DNA of 44,317 nt from an uncultured Treponema sp. (lineage in GTDB: Bacteria; Spirochaetota; Spirochaetia; Treponematales; Treponemataceae): contig CAMOIE010000001.1 in assembly GCA_946615905.1 (NCBI GenBank), forward strand, positions 1 through 44,317, written 5' to 3'. A program made the translations under genes and the position numbers. The notes below the pieces were generated by a model. It had not been told where the DNA came from and did not search any database. It was given only the letters and a program-made list of their open reading frames with translations. The number at the start of each line of letters is the position of its first letter. Position 1 is the stretch's first letter. This document shows positions 25,355 to 33,017 of the stretch, piece after piece.

Positions 25355-27556
25355 TTACGCGGCTTCCATCGTTTTGCGGCGGAGCTGGTCTTCTTTGGCG
25401 TAGGGATTTGGGCGAAAAAGGCCGAAGAGAATCGCGCCCGCAAAGATGATTGCGACAACTGTTCCGACTCCGAATGAACCGTGGACAAAAAGCATTCCAA
25501 GCTGGTAGACAATCAAAGTCATGACGTATGCAAAGACATTCTGGAAGCAGATTGCGAACCAGAACCACTTGCGGCTCTTAAGCTCGTTTGCCATAGTGGC
25601 GATTGCAGCCAGACAGGGGGAATCCAAAAGGTTGAACATCAGGAAGCTGAATGCGGCCAAGCCTGTGGGGAACCAAGTTCCGACTGCGGCGACAACTGCT
25701 GAAATAGCCTCTTCTTCTTCGAGGGCGGCTTCTGCGACTTCCGGGTCAACGTTGGCCAAAACACCCATTGTAGAGACAATAGCCTCTTTTGCGGAGAATC
25801 CTGAGAGTGATGAGGCGGCTGCCTGCCATCCACCTTCTGCGTTTCCAAATCCGAGAGGAATAAAGAGGTAGCGGAGGGCGTTTCCGATTGCAGCCAAAAG
25901 CGACTGATTGGGGTCAACAAGACCGAATCCTTCTTCTCCAAAGCCGTAGCTAGAGAGGAACCACATGATGATACATGCAAGGAAGAGGATAGTTCCAGCC
26001 TTGATTGCGAATGACTTTACGCGCTCCCAAGTGTGAAGGAGGACTGTCTTTGCCTGAGGAATGTGGTACTGGGGCAATTCCATGACGAATGGAGCTGCCG
26101 GTCCGTGGAAGAATTTTGTCTTTTTAAGAATGACTGCCGCGATAAGAACAGATGCGATTCCGACTGCGTACATAATCGGAGCGATGGATGCGCCGATTGC
26201 CGCATTTTTTGAAGCAGTTCCGATTGCGACTGCCATCAAACCGATTACAGGAAGTTTCGCGCCACAGGGAATCCATGTCGTCGTCATGATTGTCATGCGG
26301 CGGTCATTCTCATTCTCGATTGTGCGGCTTGCCATAATTCCGGGAATTCCACAGCCAGAAGAAATCAAAAGCGGGATAAAGGATTTTCCTGAAAGTCCGA
26401 AGCGGCGGAAAATTCTGTCCATGACGAATGCGATGCGGACCATGTAGCCGACATCTTCCAAAATTGAGAGGAGGAGGAAAAGAATCGCCATCTGGGGCAA
26501 GAATCCGAATACGGCACCGAGTCCGCCGACAATTCCGTTCACGAGGCAGTCAGTCAGGATTTCATTTGCACCTGCACCGGTCATTGCCTCTTCAAGCCAG
26601 CCCTGAAGTCCTCCGACAACTGTGTCATTTGCCCAGTCAGTTCCCATCGTTCCGACTGTTGAAACCGCGATGTAGTAGACGAACCACATGACCAAGAGGA
26701 AAATCGGGATTCCAAGCCAGCGGTTTGTAACGATACGGTCGATTTTGTCCGAAGTCGTGAGTTTAGAGCCAGATTTTACGAGAACGCCTTTCAACAAGTC
26801 TGTGATGTAGTTGTAACGCTCATTCGTGATGATTGACTCGATGTCATCGTCTTTTTCCTGTTCAAGAGCTTTTGTGAGGGATTCTGCCTTTGCCGCATCG
26901 TCTGCGGAAAGATTCAATTTTTCGAGAACCACGGAGTCACGCTCAAGAACTTTGATTGCAGTCCATCTTTTGAGGTGACTTTCCACAGATGAAGGAAGAA
27001 GATTCTCCGCCTCAGAAATGACTTTCTCAACATCAGCGGCAAAACATGCCTTAGGCACAGAAACTCCAGTCTTTGCGGCATCTGCGGCGGCCTGAGCCAC
27101 TTCTTTTACGCCCTTGTTGTGGAGTGCGACAGTTTCAACGACCTTGCAGCCGAGTTTTTCAGCCAGCTTTGCGCTGTCGATTTTGTCGCCTGACTTTTTG
27201 AGCGAGTCTACCATGTTCAATGCCAGGACGACGGGTTTTCCAAGCTCTATAATCTGTGTTGTCAGGTAAAGATTGCGCTCGATGTTTGTAGCATCAACGA
27301 TGTCGATTACGGATGCCGGCTCGTTTGAAGCCAAATAGTCGCGGGAAACGACTTCCTCGCTTGTGTATGGAGAAAGTGAGTAAATTCCTGGAAGGTCAGT
27401 GACAATCAAATCCTTGTTGCCCTTTACGTGGCCTTCTTTTTTCTCAACGGTGACTCCGGGCCAGTTTCCGACGTACTGAGAAGCTCCTGTCAGTCCGTTG
27501 AACATTGTGGTCTTTCCGCAGTTGGGGTTTCCTGCGAGTGCGATTTTTGTTGCCAT
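25355..27556 (-). CDS. feoB: Ferrous iron transport GTPase FeoB
   Basis: A 733-residue FeoB. The N-terminal G domain has G1 GNPNCGKT (about 8-15), G2 VGNWPGVTVEKKEG, G3 DLPGIYSLSP and G4 NMVD. A helical regulatory domain follows (to about 270). The membrane part has the two Gate regions and core segments, including LLISSGCGIPGIMASRTIENENDRR and the Cys-containing PCGAKLPV. It imports Fe2+ in anaerobic conditions. Its ATG overlaps the stop of the second feoA by one base, so translation is coupled. Confidence 0.98.
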   Translation of the reverse strand: MATKIALAGNPNCGKTTMFNGLTGASQYVGNWPGVTVEKKEGHVKGNKDLIVTDLPGIYSLSPYTSEEVVSRDYLASNEPASVIDIVDATNIERNLYLTTQIIELGKPVVLALNMVDSLKKSGDKIDSAKLAEKLGCKVVETVALHNKGVKEVAQAAADAAKTGVSVPKACFAADVEKVISEAENLLPSSVESHLKRWTAIKVLERDSVVLEKLNLSADDAAKAESLTKALEQEKDDDIESIITNERYNYITDLLKGVLVKSGSKLTTSDKIDRIVTNRWLGIPIFLLVMWFVYYIAVSTVGTMGTDWANDTVVGGLQGWLEEAMTGAGANEILTDCLVNGIVGGLGAVFGFLPQMAILFLLLSILEDVGYMVRIAFVMDRIFRRFGLSGKSFIPLLISSGCGIPGIMASRTIENENDRRMTIMTTTWIPCGAKLPVIGLMAVAIGTASKNAAIGASIAPIMYAVGIASVLIAAVILKKTKFFHGPAAPFVMELPQYHIPQAKTVLLHTWERVKSFAIKAGTILFLACIIMWFLSSYGFGEEGFGLVDPNQSLLAAIGNALRYLFIPLGFGNAEGGWQAAASSLSGFSAKEAIVSTMGVLANVDPEVAEAALEEEEAISAVVAAVGTWFPTGLAAFSFLMFNLLDSPCLAAIATMANELKSRKWFWFAICFQNVFAYVMTLIVYQLGMLFVHGSFGVGTVVAIIFAGAILFGLFRPNPYAKEDQLRRKTMEAA

Positions 27557-27777
27557 TACGCTACCTCCACCATTTCGGCATCGTCTTTGCGGACGGAAAG
27601 CTCATATCCGCGGATTGTGATTTCAACAGGGTCTCCGAGCGGGGCGACCTTGCGGACGTAAATTTGACAGCCTTTTGTGAATCCCATGTCCATCAAACGG
27701 CGTTTAATCGCGCCCTCACCGTTTACTTTCTGAACGGTAACTGTGGACCCTACCTTTGCTTCACGCAACGTACTCAT
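27556..27777 (-). CDS. feoA: FeoA family protein (second copy)
   Basis: A 73-residue SH3-like FeoA: EGAIKRRLMDMGFTKGCQIYVRK and PLGDPVEITIRGYELSVRKDDAE, matching the family pattern of a conserved LxxMGFxxG followed by GYxLSLRxxEA. FeoA binds FeoB and modulates its activity. It overlaps feoB by one base and lies 39 bases after the first feoA. Of the two copies this one is the more canonical. Confidence 0.95.
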   Translation of the reverse strand: MSTLREAKVGSTVTVQKVNGEGAIKRRLMDMGFTKGCQIYVRKVAPLGDPVEITIRGYELSVRKDDAEMVEVA

Positions 27778-27816
27778 ATATAACTCCTAAATCCTTGACT
27801 GTTTGAATGGAACAGC

Positions 27817-28029
27817 TTAGCTGACCATAATTTTTGAAGCCATGCTCCTGTCGATGGCGATTCTGGACTCTTTGACCTTTACGATTAAGCCAGTCGCGAT
27901 TTTTTGAATAACCGTGACCTGGGTTCCGACTGTAAATCCGATTTCGTTCAAATGCTGTTTGACTGCGGCGTCTCCGCCAATGCTGACGACCTTGACTTCA
28001 TCTCCGACTGAAGAAAATAAAAGCGGCAT
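27817..28029 (-). CDS. feoA: FeoA family protein (first copy)
   Basis: A 70-residue FeoA-type SH3-like domain: VGDEVKVVSIGGDAAVKQHLNEIGFTVG, then VTVIQKIATGLIVKVKESRIAIDRSMASKI. It diverges from the second copy and lacks the GYxLSLR ending in exact form, carrying ESRIAIDRSMA instead. It is the first gene of the feo operon, with a GAGG ribosome site, and follows the operator-bearing promoter. A two-FeoA arrangement is common in anaerobes. Confidence 0.92.
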   Translation of the reverse strand: MPLLFSSVGDEVKVVSIGGDAAVKQHLNEIGFTVGTQVTVIQKIATGLIVKVKESRIAIDRSMASKIMVS

Positions 28030-28065
28030 AAAATCCTCTTAAAAATTATAAGAAAGAAACAACAA

Positions 28066-28083
28066 AAGTTAACTCTTGCTAAT
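28066..28083 (-). promoter_or_regulatory. Candidate iron operator in the feoA leader
   Basis: AAGTTAACTCTTGCTAAT (written on the plus strand) matches AAGTTAGTTATAGCTAAC at 7703-7720 in 13 of 18 positions, including both outer half-sites AAGTTA and GCTAA. It lies just downstream of the predicted feoA transcription start, the same relative place as the second flavodoxin-locus operator. Confidence 0.45.
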
Positions 28084-28095
28084 CCCAATTATCAT

Positions 28096-28124
28096 AATAT
28101 ACCGTCTGTAAGATTTTTCTTCAA
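28096..28124 (-). promoter_or_regulatory. Promoter of the feoA-feoA-feoB operon
   Basis: On the minus strand TTGAAG (28119-28124), exactly 17 bases, TATATT (28096-28101). The start would be near 28089, about 60 bases upstream of feoA. Confidence 0.65.
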
Positions 28125-28128
28125 TAGG

Positions 28129-28160
28129 CAAAAAAAAGCGTCCCGAAATTCAGGACGCTC
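28129..28160 (-). terminator. Terminator after the hydratase/flavin-reductase pair
   Basis: On the minus strand AGCGTCC (complement of 28153-28159) pairs with GGACGCT (complement of 28137-28143) and is followed by seven T. It insulates the feo promoter from the upstream genes. Confidence 0.88.
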
Positions 28161-28165
28161 TTGAT

Positions 28166-28283
28166 ATTTTATTTTTTGGCTGCTCCCTGCCTCCGGCAGG
28201 TCGGGCTTTGCGGGGCTACGGCTTTCGCCTCCGACCGCCTGCGGCGTTTTCGCTCCGCTCACCCCTCCAATCCCTAGCAGATT
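28166..28283. repeat. GC-rich palindrome mosaic downstream of the flavin-reductase-like gene
   Basis: Dense short inverted repeats: CCTGCCTCCGGCAGG (28188-28202), CGCCTCCGACCGCCTGCGGCG and GAGCGGAGC. The GC content is well above the neighbouring sequence. No coding frame. It lies between the gene stop and its terminator. Confidence 0.5.
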
Positions 28284-28730
28284 TTATTTTTCCCAAGCGG
28301 CGACTGCTTCGCCCATCACTAGTTCAATCGAACCTTCGCACTCGGTGCGAATCAACTTGAACTCGATGAATCCTTTGATTTTGTCAGTCGGAATCAAAAC
28401 ATCAACGTTCTCGACCTTTTCGCCAGAAATTCCGAACTGCTTGAATTTGTCGGCCTTTGCGTCTGAGACAGAACCGCATTCTTCAATCCATTTTGCGCCA
28501 GCGTCAGTCGGAATCACAACGGCGAATTCCTTTGTCCGCTTGATGTTGGCTACCGCCTGATGGGTCGGGTCTGATGAGAAAATCACCTTTGTGACCGGCT
28601 CGTAGTCCATCGGCATGATCCATCCGTACGGCGTGAGGTCGTAAGAATTTTCCCCCTTTGTCGCCACGACGGCGGGAGATTTAATCATCTTGTAAGCTTC
28701 CTGCAAAGCGACTTGTTTGAATCCTTCCAT
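28284..28730 (-). CDS. Flavin reductase-like (FMN-binding split-barrel) protein
   Basis: A 148-residue protein. The frame opens at 28781, but the ATG at 28730 follows a strong GGAGG site and lies 11 bases after the hydratase stop, so that start is taken. It has the flavoredoxin/DIM6-like layout: SPAVVATKGENSYDLTPYGWIMPMD, NIKRTKEFAVVIPT, then GSVSDAKADKFKQFGI. Relatives bind FMN and act as flavin reductases or redox carriers. It is translated with the aconitase-family hydratase upstream; a functional link is likely but undefined. Confidence 0.85.
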   Translation of the reverse strand: MEGFKQVALQEAYKMIKSPAVVATKGENSYDLTPYGWIMPMDYEPVTKVIFSSDPTHQAVANIKRTKEFAVVIPTDAGAKWIEECGSVSDAKADKFKQFGISGEKVENVDVLIPTDKIKGFIEFKLIRTECEGSIELVMGEAVAAWEK

Positions 28731-28741
28731 TTTTTCCTCCG

Positions 28742-31003
28742 CTATTTTTTCAAATTGTTCCTGTTGAAGTTGATAAGGCAACCTGCAAGGATGATTTTTC
28801 GCTCATCGTCGGTGAGGTCGCCTGTGGCAAGTTCGAACTCGCTCACCTTTCCGCTTGAAAGATTTACGCCATAAGCCTTAACAGAAGGAAGTTTTTCCTC
28901 AACCATTTTTTTAACGTCTGGCACGAAAACGTAGTCGGAATTTGCGAACGGCAGATTTTCCGTAGCGGCCTGGTCGCCTGCCTTGTATGTGAAGGGCAAC
29001 ATTCCCCAGTTAATCAGGTTTGACCGGTAGCGTTTTGTCGCGTACTCGCAGGCGATGTTTGCGGACGCTCCCAAAACCCTCTGGCAAGAGGCGGCCTGCT
29101 CACGGGCGGAACCGTCGCCTGGTTTTACCGCGTAAATCGTGGAGCCGAGGCCTGCCTCTTGAGCGCGTTTTCCAAATTCCGCTGATTTCTTTGCGAGAAT
29201 TTCAACAGCTTTTTTGACCTCAGCCTTGATTTCTCCAGTCTGGTCGCGGACTGCCTTTGCGCGCCCAACATAAGCGGGGTCCTTGCGGCTCAAAGTGAAC
29301 TCGGCAAGCCCGAGCGGATTTGAGCGGAAAGAGGAAGTTTCGCCTGACGGAATCAACTCGTCAGTTGTCGTAACCGGGTCATGGATTTCTGAGACGACTT
29401 TGAGCAGAAGGTCATCAGAAAGAGCATTCATCTGCGGCCAGTCCTTGATGTTGGGGCCGAACTGAATCTCAACTTCGGGATGGGCCACGCCTTTTGAGTC
29501 GTAGACGCGGTTCTCATAAATCGTCTTGTCGAAGAAATATTTTTTACCTGAGAAGTCAGAGTCGAATTCAGTGGCCGGGGTAAGGAATCCCTTGTTTGCG
29601 GCTGTCGCGGCGATAGATCTGGCATCCATGAGCGCGACTGAAGAAAGCTGGCCGTTCTGGATTTTGGAGCCTTCGCGGTTGGGGAAGTTCCTTGTTGAGT
29701 GGCGGATTGAGAATGCCCCGTTTGCAGGTGTGTCTCCAGCTCCGAAGCAAGGACCGCAGAAAGCCGTCTTCACAACAGCTCCTGAGCGGACAAGGGAAGT
29801 GAATGCCCCGTTGTTCAAAAGAGCCTCATAAATCGGCATTGAGGCCGGGTAGACTGACATCGTGAATTTTCCGTTTCCGATGTCTTTTCCTTTGAGAATG
29901 TCAGCGGCGGCGCAGATGTTCTCGTATCCACCTCCGGCACAACCCGCGATGATTCCCTGGTCGACGTAGAGTTTTCCGTCGATGACCTTGTTTTTGAGGG
30001 AAAAGTCAACTTTGTCGCCAAAAGAGACTTTCGCACGTTTTTCTGTCTCATCGAGAATGTCCATCAGATTTTTGTTGACTTCCTCGATTGTGTATGCGCA
30101 AGAAGGATGGAAAGGCATTGCAATCATCGGGCGGATTTCGTCCAAATTGACTTCAATCGCTCCGTCATAGTAGGCGTTTTCGCCGGGATTCAATTCCTTG
30201 TAGTCGTCCTCGCGTCCGTGTGTTGCGTAGAATTCGCGGATTTTTTCGTCTGTAGTCCAGATTGAAGAAAGACAGGTCGTCTCCGTGGTCATGACATCGA
30301 TTCCGATTCTAAAGTCAGCGGAAAGATTTTTGACTCCGGGGCCGACAAATTCCATGACCTTGTTTTTTACGTAGCCGTTGTTGAAGACTTCCTTGATAAT
30401 CGCAAGCGCGACATCCTGCGGACCGACTCCTGCGACAGGGCTTCCTGTCAAATAAACCGCGATAACTCCGGGCATGTTCACATCGTAAGTCTGATTCAAA
30501 AGCTGCTTTGCAAGCTCTCCGCCGCCTTCGCCAATAGCCATCGTTCCAAGAGCGCCGTAGCGGGTGTGGGAGTCAGAGCCGAGAATCATGTCTCCGCATT
30601 TTGCCAGCATTTCGCGGGCGAACTGGTGGATTACAGCCTGGTGTGGGGGGACATAAATTCCGCCGTATTTTTGCGCGCAGGTCAGGCCGAACATGTGGTC
30701 GTCCTCGTTGATTGTTCCGCCGACCGCGCAAAGAGAGTTGTGGCAGTTCGTCAAAACATAAGGCAGGGGGAATTTTTCCAAGCCGGAAGCACGGGCCGTC
30801 TGAATGATTCCGACGTAAGTGATGTCGTGGCTCGTGATTTTGTCAAACTTGATTTTGAGTTTTTTGTCTTCGCCAGAAGTGTTGTGCTTGTGCAGAATTG
30901 ACCAAGACATCGTGTTTTTTGCCGCGTCTTCCTGACTTACGCCAGCGACCGATTCGACCAATTTTCCGTTAGAAAGGTAAGCTCCCTTTTGCCAAAGTTT
31001 CAT
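28742..31003 (-). CDS. Aconitase-family hydratase (YbhJ-like)
   Basis: A 753-residue member of the aconitase superfamily, the same length as E. coli YbhJ. Substrate and cluster segments: [21 protein letters not shown], cluster Cys in [13 protein letters not shown] and the Cys pair in [10 protein letters not shown], and the C-terminal swivel domain with [10 protein letters not shown] and [11 protein letters not shown]. Family members dehydrate and rehydrate hydroxy-acids with a [4Fe-4S] cluster; this group has no firmly assigned substrate. No citrate synthase or isocitrate dehydrogenase lies nearby. It forms a two-gene unit with the flavin-reductase-like gene. The mRNA bases immediately upstream of the ATG are complementary to eight bases in the terminator loop of the candidate small RNA at 7833-7840. 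Confidence 0.88.
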   Translation of the reverse strand: MKLWQKGAYLSNGKLVESVAGVSQEDAAKNTMSWSILHKHNTSGEDKKLKIKFDKITSHDITYVGIIQTARASGLEKFPLPYVLTNCHNSLCAVGGTINEDDHMFGLTCAQKYGGIYVPPHQAVIHQFAREMLAKCGDMILGSDSHTRYGALGTMAIGEGGGELAKQLLNQTYDVNMPGVIAVYLTGSPVAGVGPQDVALAIIKEVFNNGYVKNKVMEFVGPGVKNLSADFRIGIDVMTTETTCLSSIWTTDEKIREFYATHGREDDYKELNPGENAYYDGAIEVNLDEIRPMIAMPFHPSCAYTIEEVNKNLMDILDETEKRAKVSFGDKVDFSLKNKVIDGKLYVDQGIIAGCAGGGYENICAAADILKGKDIGNGKFTMSVYPASMPIYEALLNNGAFTSLVRSGAVVKTAFCGPCFGAGDTPANGAFSIRHSTRNFPNREGSKIQNGQLSSVALMDARSIAATAANKGFLTPATEFDSDFSGKKYFFDKTIYENRVYDSKGVAHPEVEIQFGPNIKDWPQMNALSDDLLLKVVSEIHDPVTTTDELIPSGETSSFRSNPLGLAEFTLSRKDPAYVGRAKAVRDQTGEIKAEVKKAVEILAKKSAEFGKRAQEAGLGSTIYAVKPGDGSAREQAASCQRVLGASANIACEYATKRYRSNLINWGMLPFTYKAGDQAATENLPFANSDYVFVPDVKKMVEEKLPSVKAYGVNLSSGKVSEFELATGDLTDDERKIILAGCLINFNRNNLKK

Positions 31004-31060
31004 ACTGTTTCCGCCTTTCGTTCCCGGCTTAAAACCTCGGAACTTTAATAATATGAAAAA

Positions 31061-31089
31061 ACTTTAGCATAAATATACAAAATTAACAA
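31061..31089 (-). promoter_or_regulatory. Putative promoter of the hydratase operon
   Basis: On the minus strand TTGTTA (31084-31089), 17 bases, TAAAGT (31061-31066). Each hexamer matches the consensus at four positions. The leader would be about 50 bases. Confidence 0.35.
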
Positions 31090-31139
31090 TAAAAATGCAT
31101 AAAAATGTAAAAATTTGTAGAAAAAACGTTTAACTTTCT

Positions 31140-31320
31140 CTCGTGTTTTTTTGTCATACGGATAAAACGCTAACTCTGCTCGGACTAACGTCCTCACTTG
31201 TTTTAAGGTTCGCCGTTAGGTGAATGCGTTAGCAATCTTTCCGTGTGATAAAATACGGTGGTTTCGACAAGCTCAACCACCGCGTAGATGCCTCCGCTGC
31301 GGTCGGCATGACACGTTTCC
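31140..31320. repeat. Palindrome mosaic with a GGTGGTT...AACCACC stem
   Basis: CGGTGGTT (31256-31263) pairs with AACCACCG (31275-31282) around TCGACAAGCTC. GCTAAC/GTTAGC and CTAACG/CGTTAG are nested over 31165-31235, and ATGCC/GGCAT encloses CCGC/GCGG near 31288-31310. These modules resemble short palindromes that recur in other host-associated treponeme intergenic regions (recollection, not checked). No gene. Confidence 0.5.
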
Positions 31321-31321
31321 T

Positions 31322-31366
31322 ATAAAACAAAAGGCTGTCTGCATTTTTGCGGACAGCCCCTTTTTT
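31322..31366 (-). terminator. Terminator of uxaC
   Basis: On the minus strand GGCTGTCCGC pairs with GCAGACAGCC around AAAAAT (positions 31333-31358), followed by TTTTGTTTT. Confidence 0.85.
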
Positions 31367-31435
31367 ATGTGAAAAGCGCAAACCGCAAGCAGTTTTCTCT
31401 TTTCACACTTTTTTCTTTCGCTTATTCAGCAGAAT

Positions 31436-32845
31436 TTACTTTCCAAAATACTCGAAGGCATTGTTGAAACTAATGTCCTTAACGATTTTTGTGAGCATTT
31501 CCATGTCGTTCGGGTACTCGCCGTTTTCAACCCAGCCGCCAATCAAGTTGCAGAGAATTCTGCGGAAGTACTCGTGGCGTGAGTATGAGAGGAATGAGCG
31601 TGAGTCTGTGAGCATTCCGACGAATGTTGGAATCATGCCCAAGTTTCCGAGGACTTTGAGCTGCTGTTCCATTCCGTCTTTGTGGTCGCAGAACCACCAG
31701 CCTGAACCCATCTGGATTTTTCCCTTGATTCCGCCACCCTGGAAGCAGCCCATGATTGTTCCCATTGAGTAGTAGTCTTTCGGGTTCAATGTGTAGAGGA
31801 TTGTCTTTGGTGTGCCGCCGGCAGCTTCAATCAAAGAAAGGAGGCCTGCGAGGTTTTCTGCCATCGGCTTGTCGTGTGAGCCGTCGAATCCAGTGTCAGG
31901 ACCGAGTTTTTTGAACATTGCCTTGTTGTTGTCGCGGATTGCGTTCATGTGCCACTGCTGAACGATTCCTCTTTCTGCATAAGCGCGTCCGAGGGCTACG
32001 AGAACTTTTGTCTTGTAGGCTTCGGCTTCAGCTTCAGAAATAACTTCGCCTTTGAGTGCGCGTGCGACAACTGCATCGATGTTTGCGTCTGTGTCAACTT
32101 TGCACGGCGGATACTCAAGGGCGTGGTCAGAAGCGCGGCAGCCCATCTCGATGAAGAAGTCGAGGCGTTTAATGAGGGCTTTGATTACATCGTCAGAGGT
32201 TTTGATTTCGATTCCAGAAACCTGTGAAAGCTTTGCGATGTAGTCTTTGTATGTAGGAAGGTTGATGTTGAGAGCTTTGTCCGGGCGGTATGACGGGCGG
32301 ACTTTTGTCTCGATTTTGCCGATTGGTGCTGTTCCATCTGCGATAGCCTTGTGGTATTCGAGGGAGTCAATCGGGTCGTCTGTTGTTCCAACTGCGTATA
32401 CGTGGAAGTTCTTGAAGATTCCCTTTACTGACAAGTCTTCTGTCTGGAGAAGTTTGTTTGCCTTTTCCCAGATTGCAGGAGCTGACTTTACAGTGAGCGG
32501 CTCGTAGATTCCGAAGTAGCGCTGGAGTTCGAGGTGAGTCCAGTGGTAGAGAGGGTTTCCGATAAGGTGTTCGATAGTCTCAGCCCACTTGAGGAACTTC
32601 TCGTAGTCCGGCTTGTCGCCAGTGATGTAGTCTTCCGGAACGCCGTAAGTTCTCATCTGGCGCCATTTGTAGTGGTCGCCGCCGAGCCAGATTTCAGTCA
32701 AGTTCTTGAACTGCTTGTTGTTGGCAATCTGCTCCGGCGGAAGATGGCAGTGGTAGTCCCAAAGAGGCTCGTCCTTGCAGGCTGCGAAAAGTTTCTGCGC
32801 GGTTTCTGTTTCGAGAAGGAAATTCTCGTCCATAAACTTCTTCAT
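31436..32845 (-). CDS. uxaC: Glucuronate (uronate) isomerase
   Basis: A 469-residue UxaC, converting D-glucuronate to D-fructuronate and D-galacturonate to D-tagaturonate, the first step of pectin and glucuronide use. The N-terminal MDENFLLETETAQKLF and metal-binding WDYHCHLPPEQI (HxH) are characteristic, as are GNPLYHWTHLELQRYFGI and the C-terminal GSGWWFCDHKDGMEQQL. The start has a GGAGC site eight bases upstream. It is monocistronic here, with none of the other uronate genes (uxaA, uxaB, uxuA) adjacent. It diverges from the TetR gene; a short TCAC-N6-GTGA palindrome near 32885-32900 could bind a regulator. Confidence 0.97.
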   Translation of the reverse strand: MKKFMDENFLLETETAQKLFAACKDEPLWDYHCHLPPEQIANNKQFKNLTEIWLGGDHYKWRQMRTYGVPEDYITGDKPDYEKFLKWAETIEHLIGNPLYHWTHLELQRYFGIYEPLTVKSAPAIWEKANKLLQTEDLSVKGIFKNFHVYAVGTTDDPIDSLEYHKAIADGTAPIGKIETKVRPSYRPDKALNINLPTYKDYIAKLSQVSGIEIKTSDDVIKALIKRLDFFIEMGCRASDHALEYPPCKVDTDANIDAVVARALKGEVISEAEAEAYKTKVLVALGRAYAERGIVQQWHMNAIRDNNKAMFKKLGPDTGFDGSHDKPMAENLAGLLSLIEAAGGTPKTILYTLNPKDYYSMGTIMGCFQGGGIKGKIQMGSGWWFCDHKDGMEQQLKVLGNLGMIPTFVGMLTDSRSFLSYSRHEYFRRILCNLIGGWVENGEYPNDMEMLTKIVKDISFNNAFEYFGK

Positions 32846-32955
32846 ATATATGCTCCTAATAAAAATTGCAGTGCAAAAATAATATCACAGGTCAGTGAAA
32901 TTTTCCATAGAGAAAAATTCATGCGGAAATTCGTCTTTCTTGTTCGGAAATCCAT

Positions 32956-32984
32956 TGACAAGTTACCGAACATTCAGTAACTTT
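32956..32984 (+). promoter_or_regulatory. Promoter of the TetR-RND operon
   Basis: Perfect TTGACA (32956-32961), 17 bases, TAACTT (32979-32984). The -10 and spacer are covered by the first operator. Confidence 0.7.
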
Positions 32985-33007
32985 ATGTTACCGACTTTTC
33001 GGTAACA
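32963..33007 (+). promoter_or_regulatory. Two tandem 20-bp palindromic operators for the TetR protein
   Basis: GTTACCGAACATTCAGTAAC (32963-32982) and GTTACCGACTTTTCGGTAAC (32988-33007) share half-sites GTTACCGA/TCGGTAAC; the first has one mismatch. Their centres are 25 bases apart. The first covers the -10, the second the transcription start. The arrangement is typical of TetR autorepression. Confidence 0.8.
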
Positions 33008-33017
33008 TAAAGGAAAT

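Larger units (their letters stand above)
31004..31435. other. Intergenic region between the hydratase and uxaC
   Basis: This 432-base gap holds, from the hydratase side, a ribosome site and putative promoter (31061-31089), an AT-rich stretch to about 31140, a palindrome mosaic (31140-31320), the uxaC terminator and about 70 bases in which I see nothing. No coding frame is supported. Confidence 0.6.

Noticed and set aside
31165..31235. CTAAC/GTTAG half-sites upstream of the hydratase as further iron operators
   Set aside because: Spacing is 10 and 8 bases in direct repeat, not the N6 inverted form, and they belong to the palindrome mosaic about 100 bases upstream of the predicted promoter.
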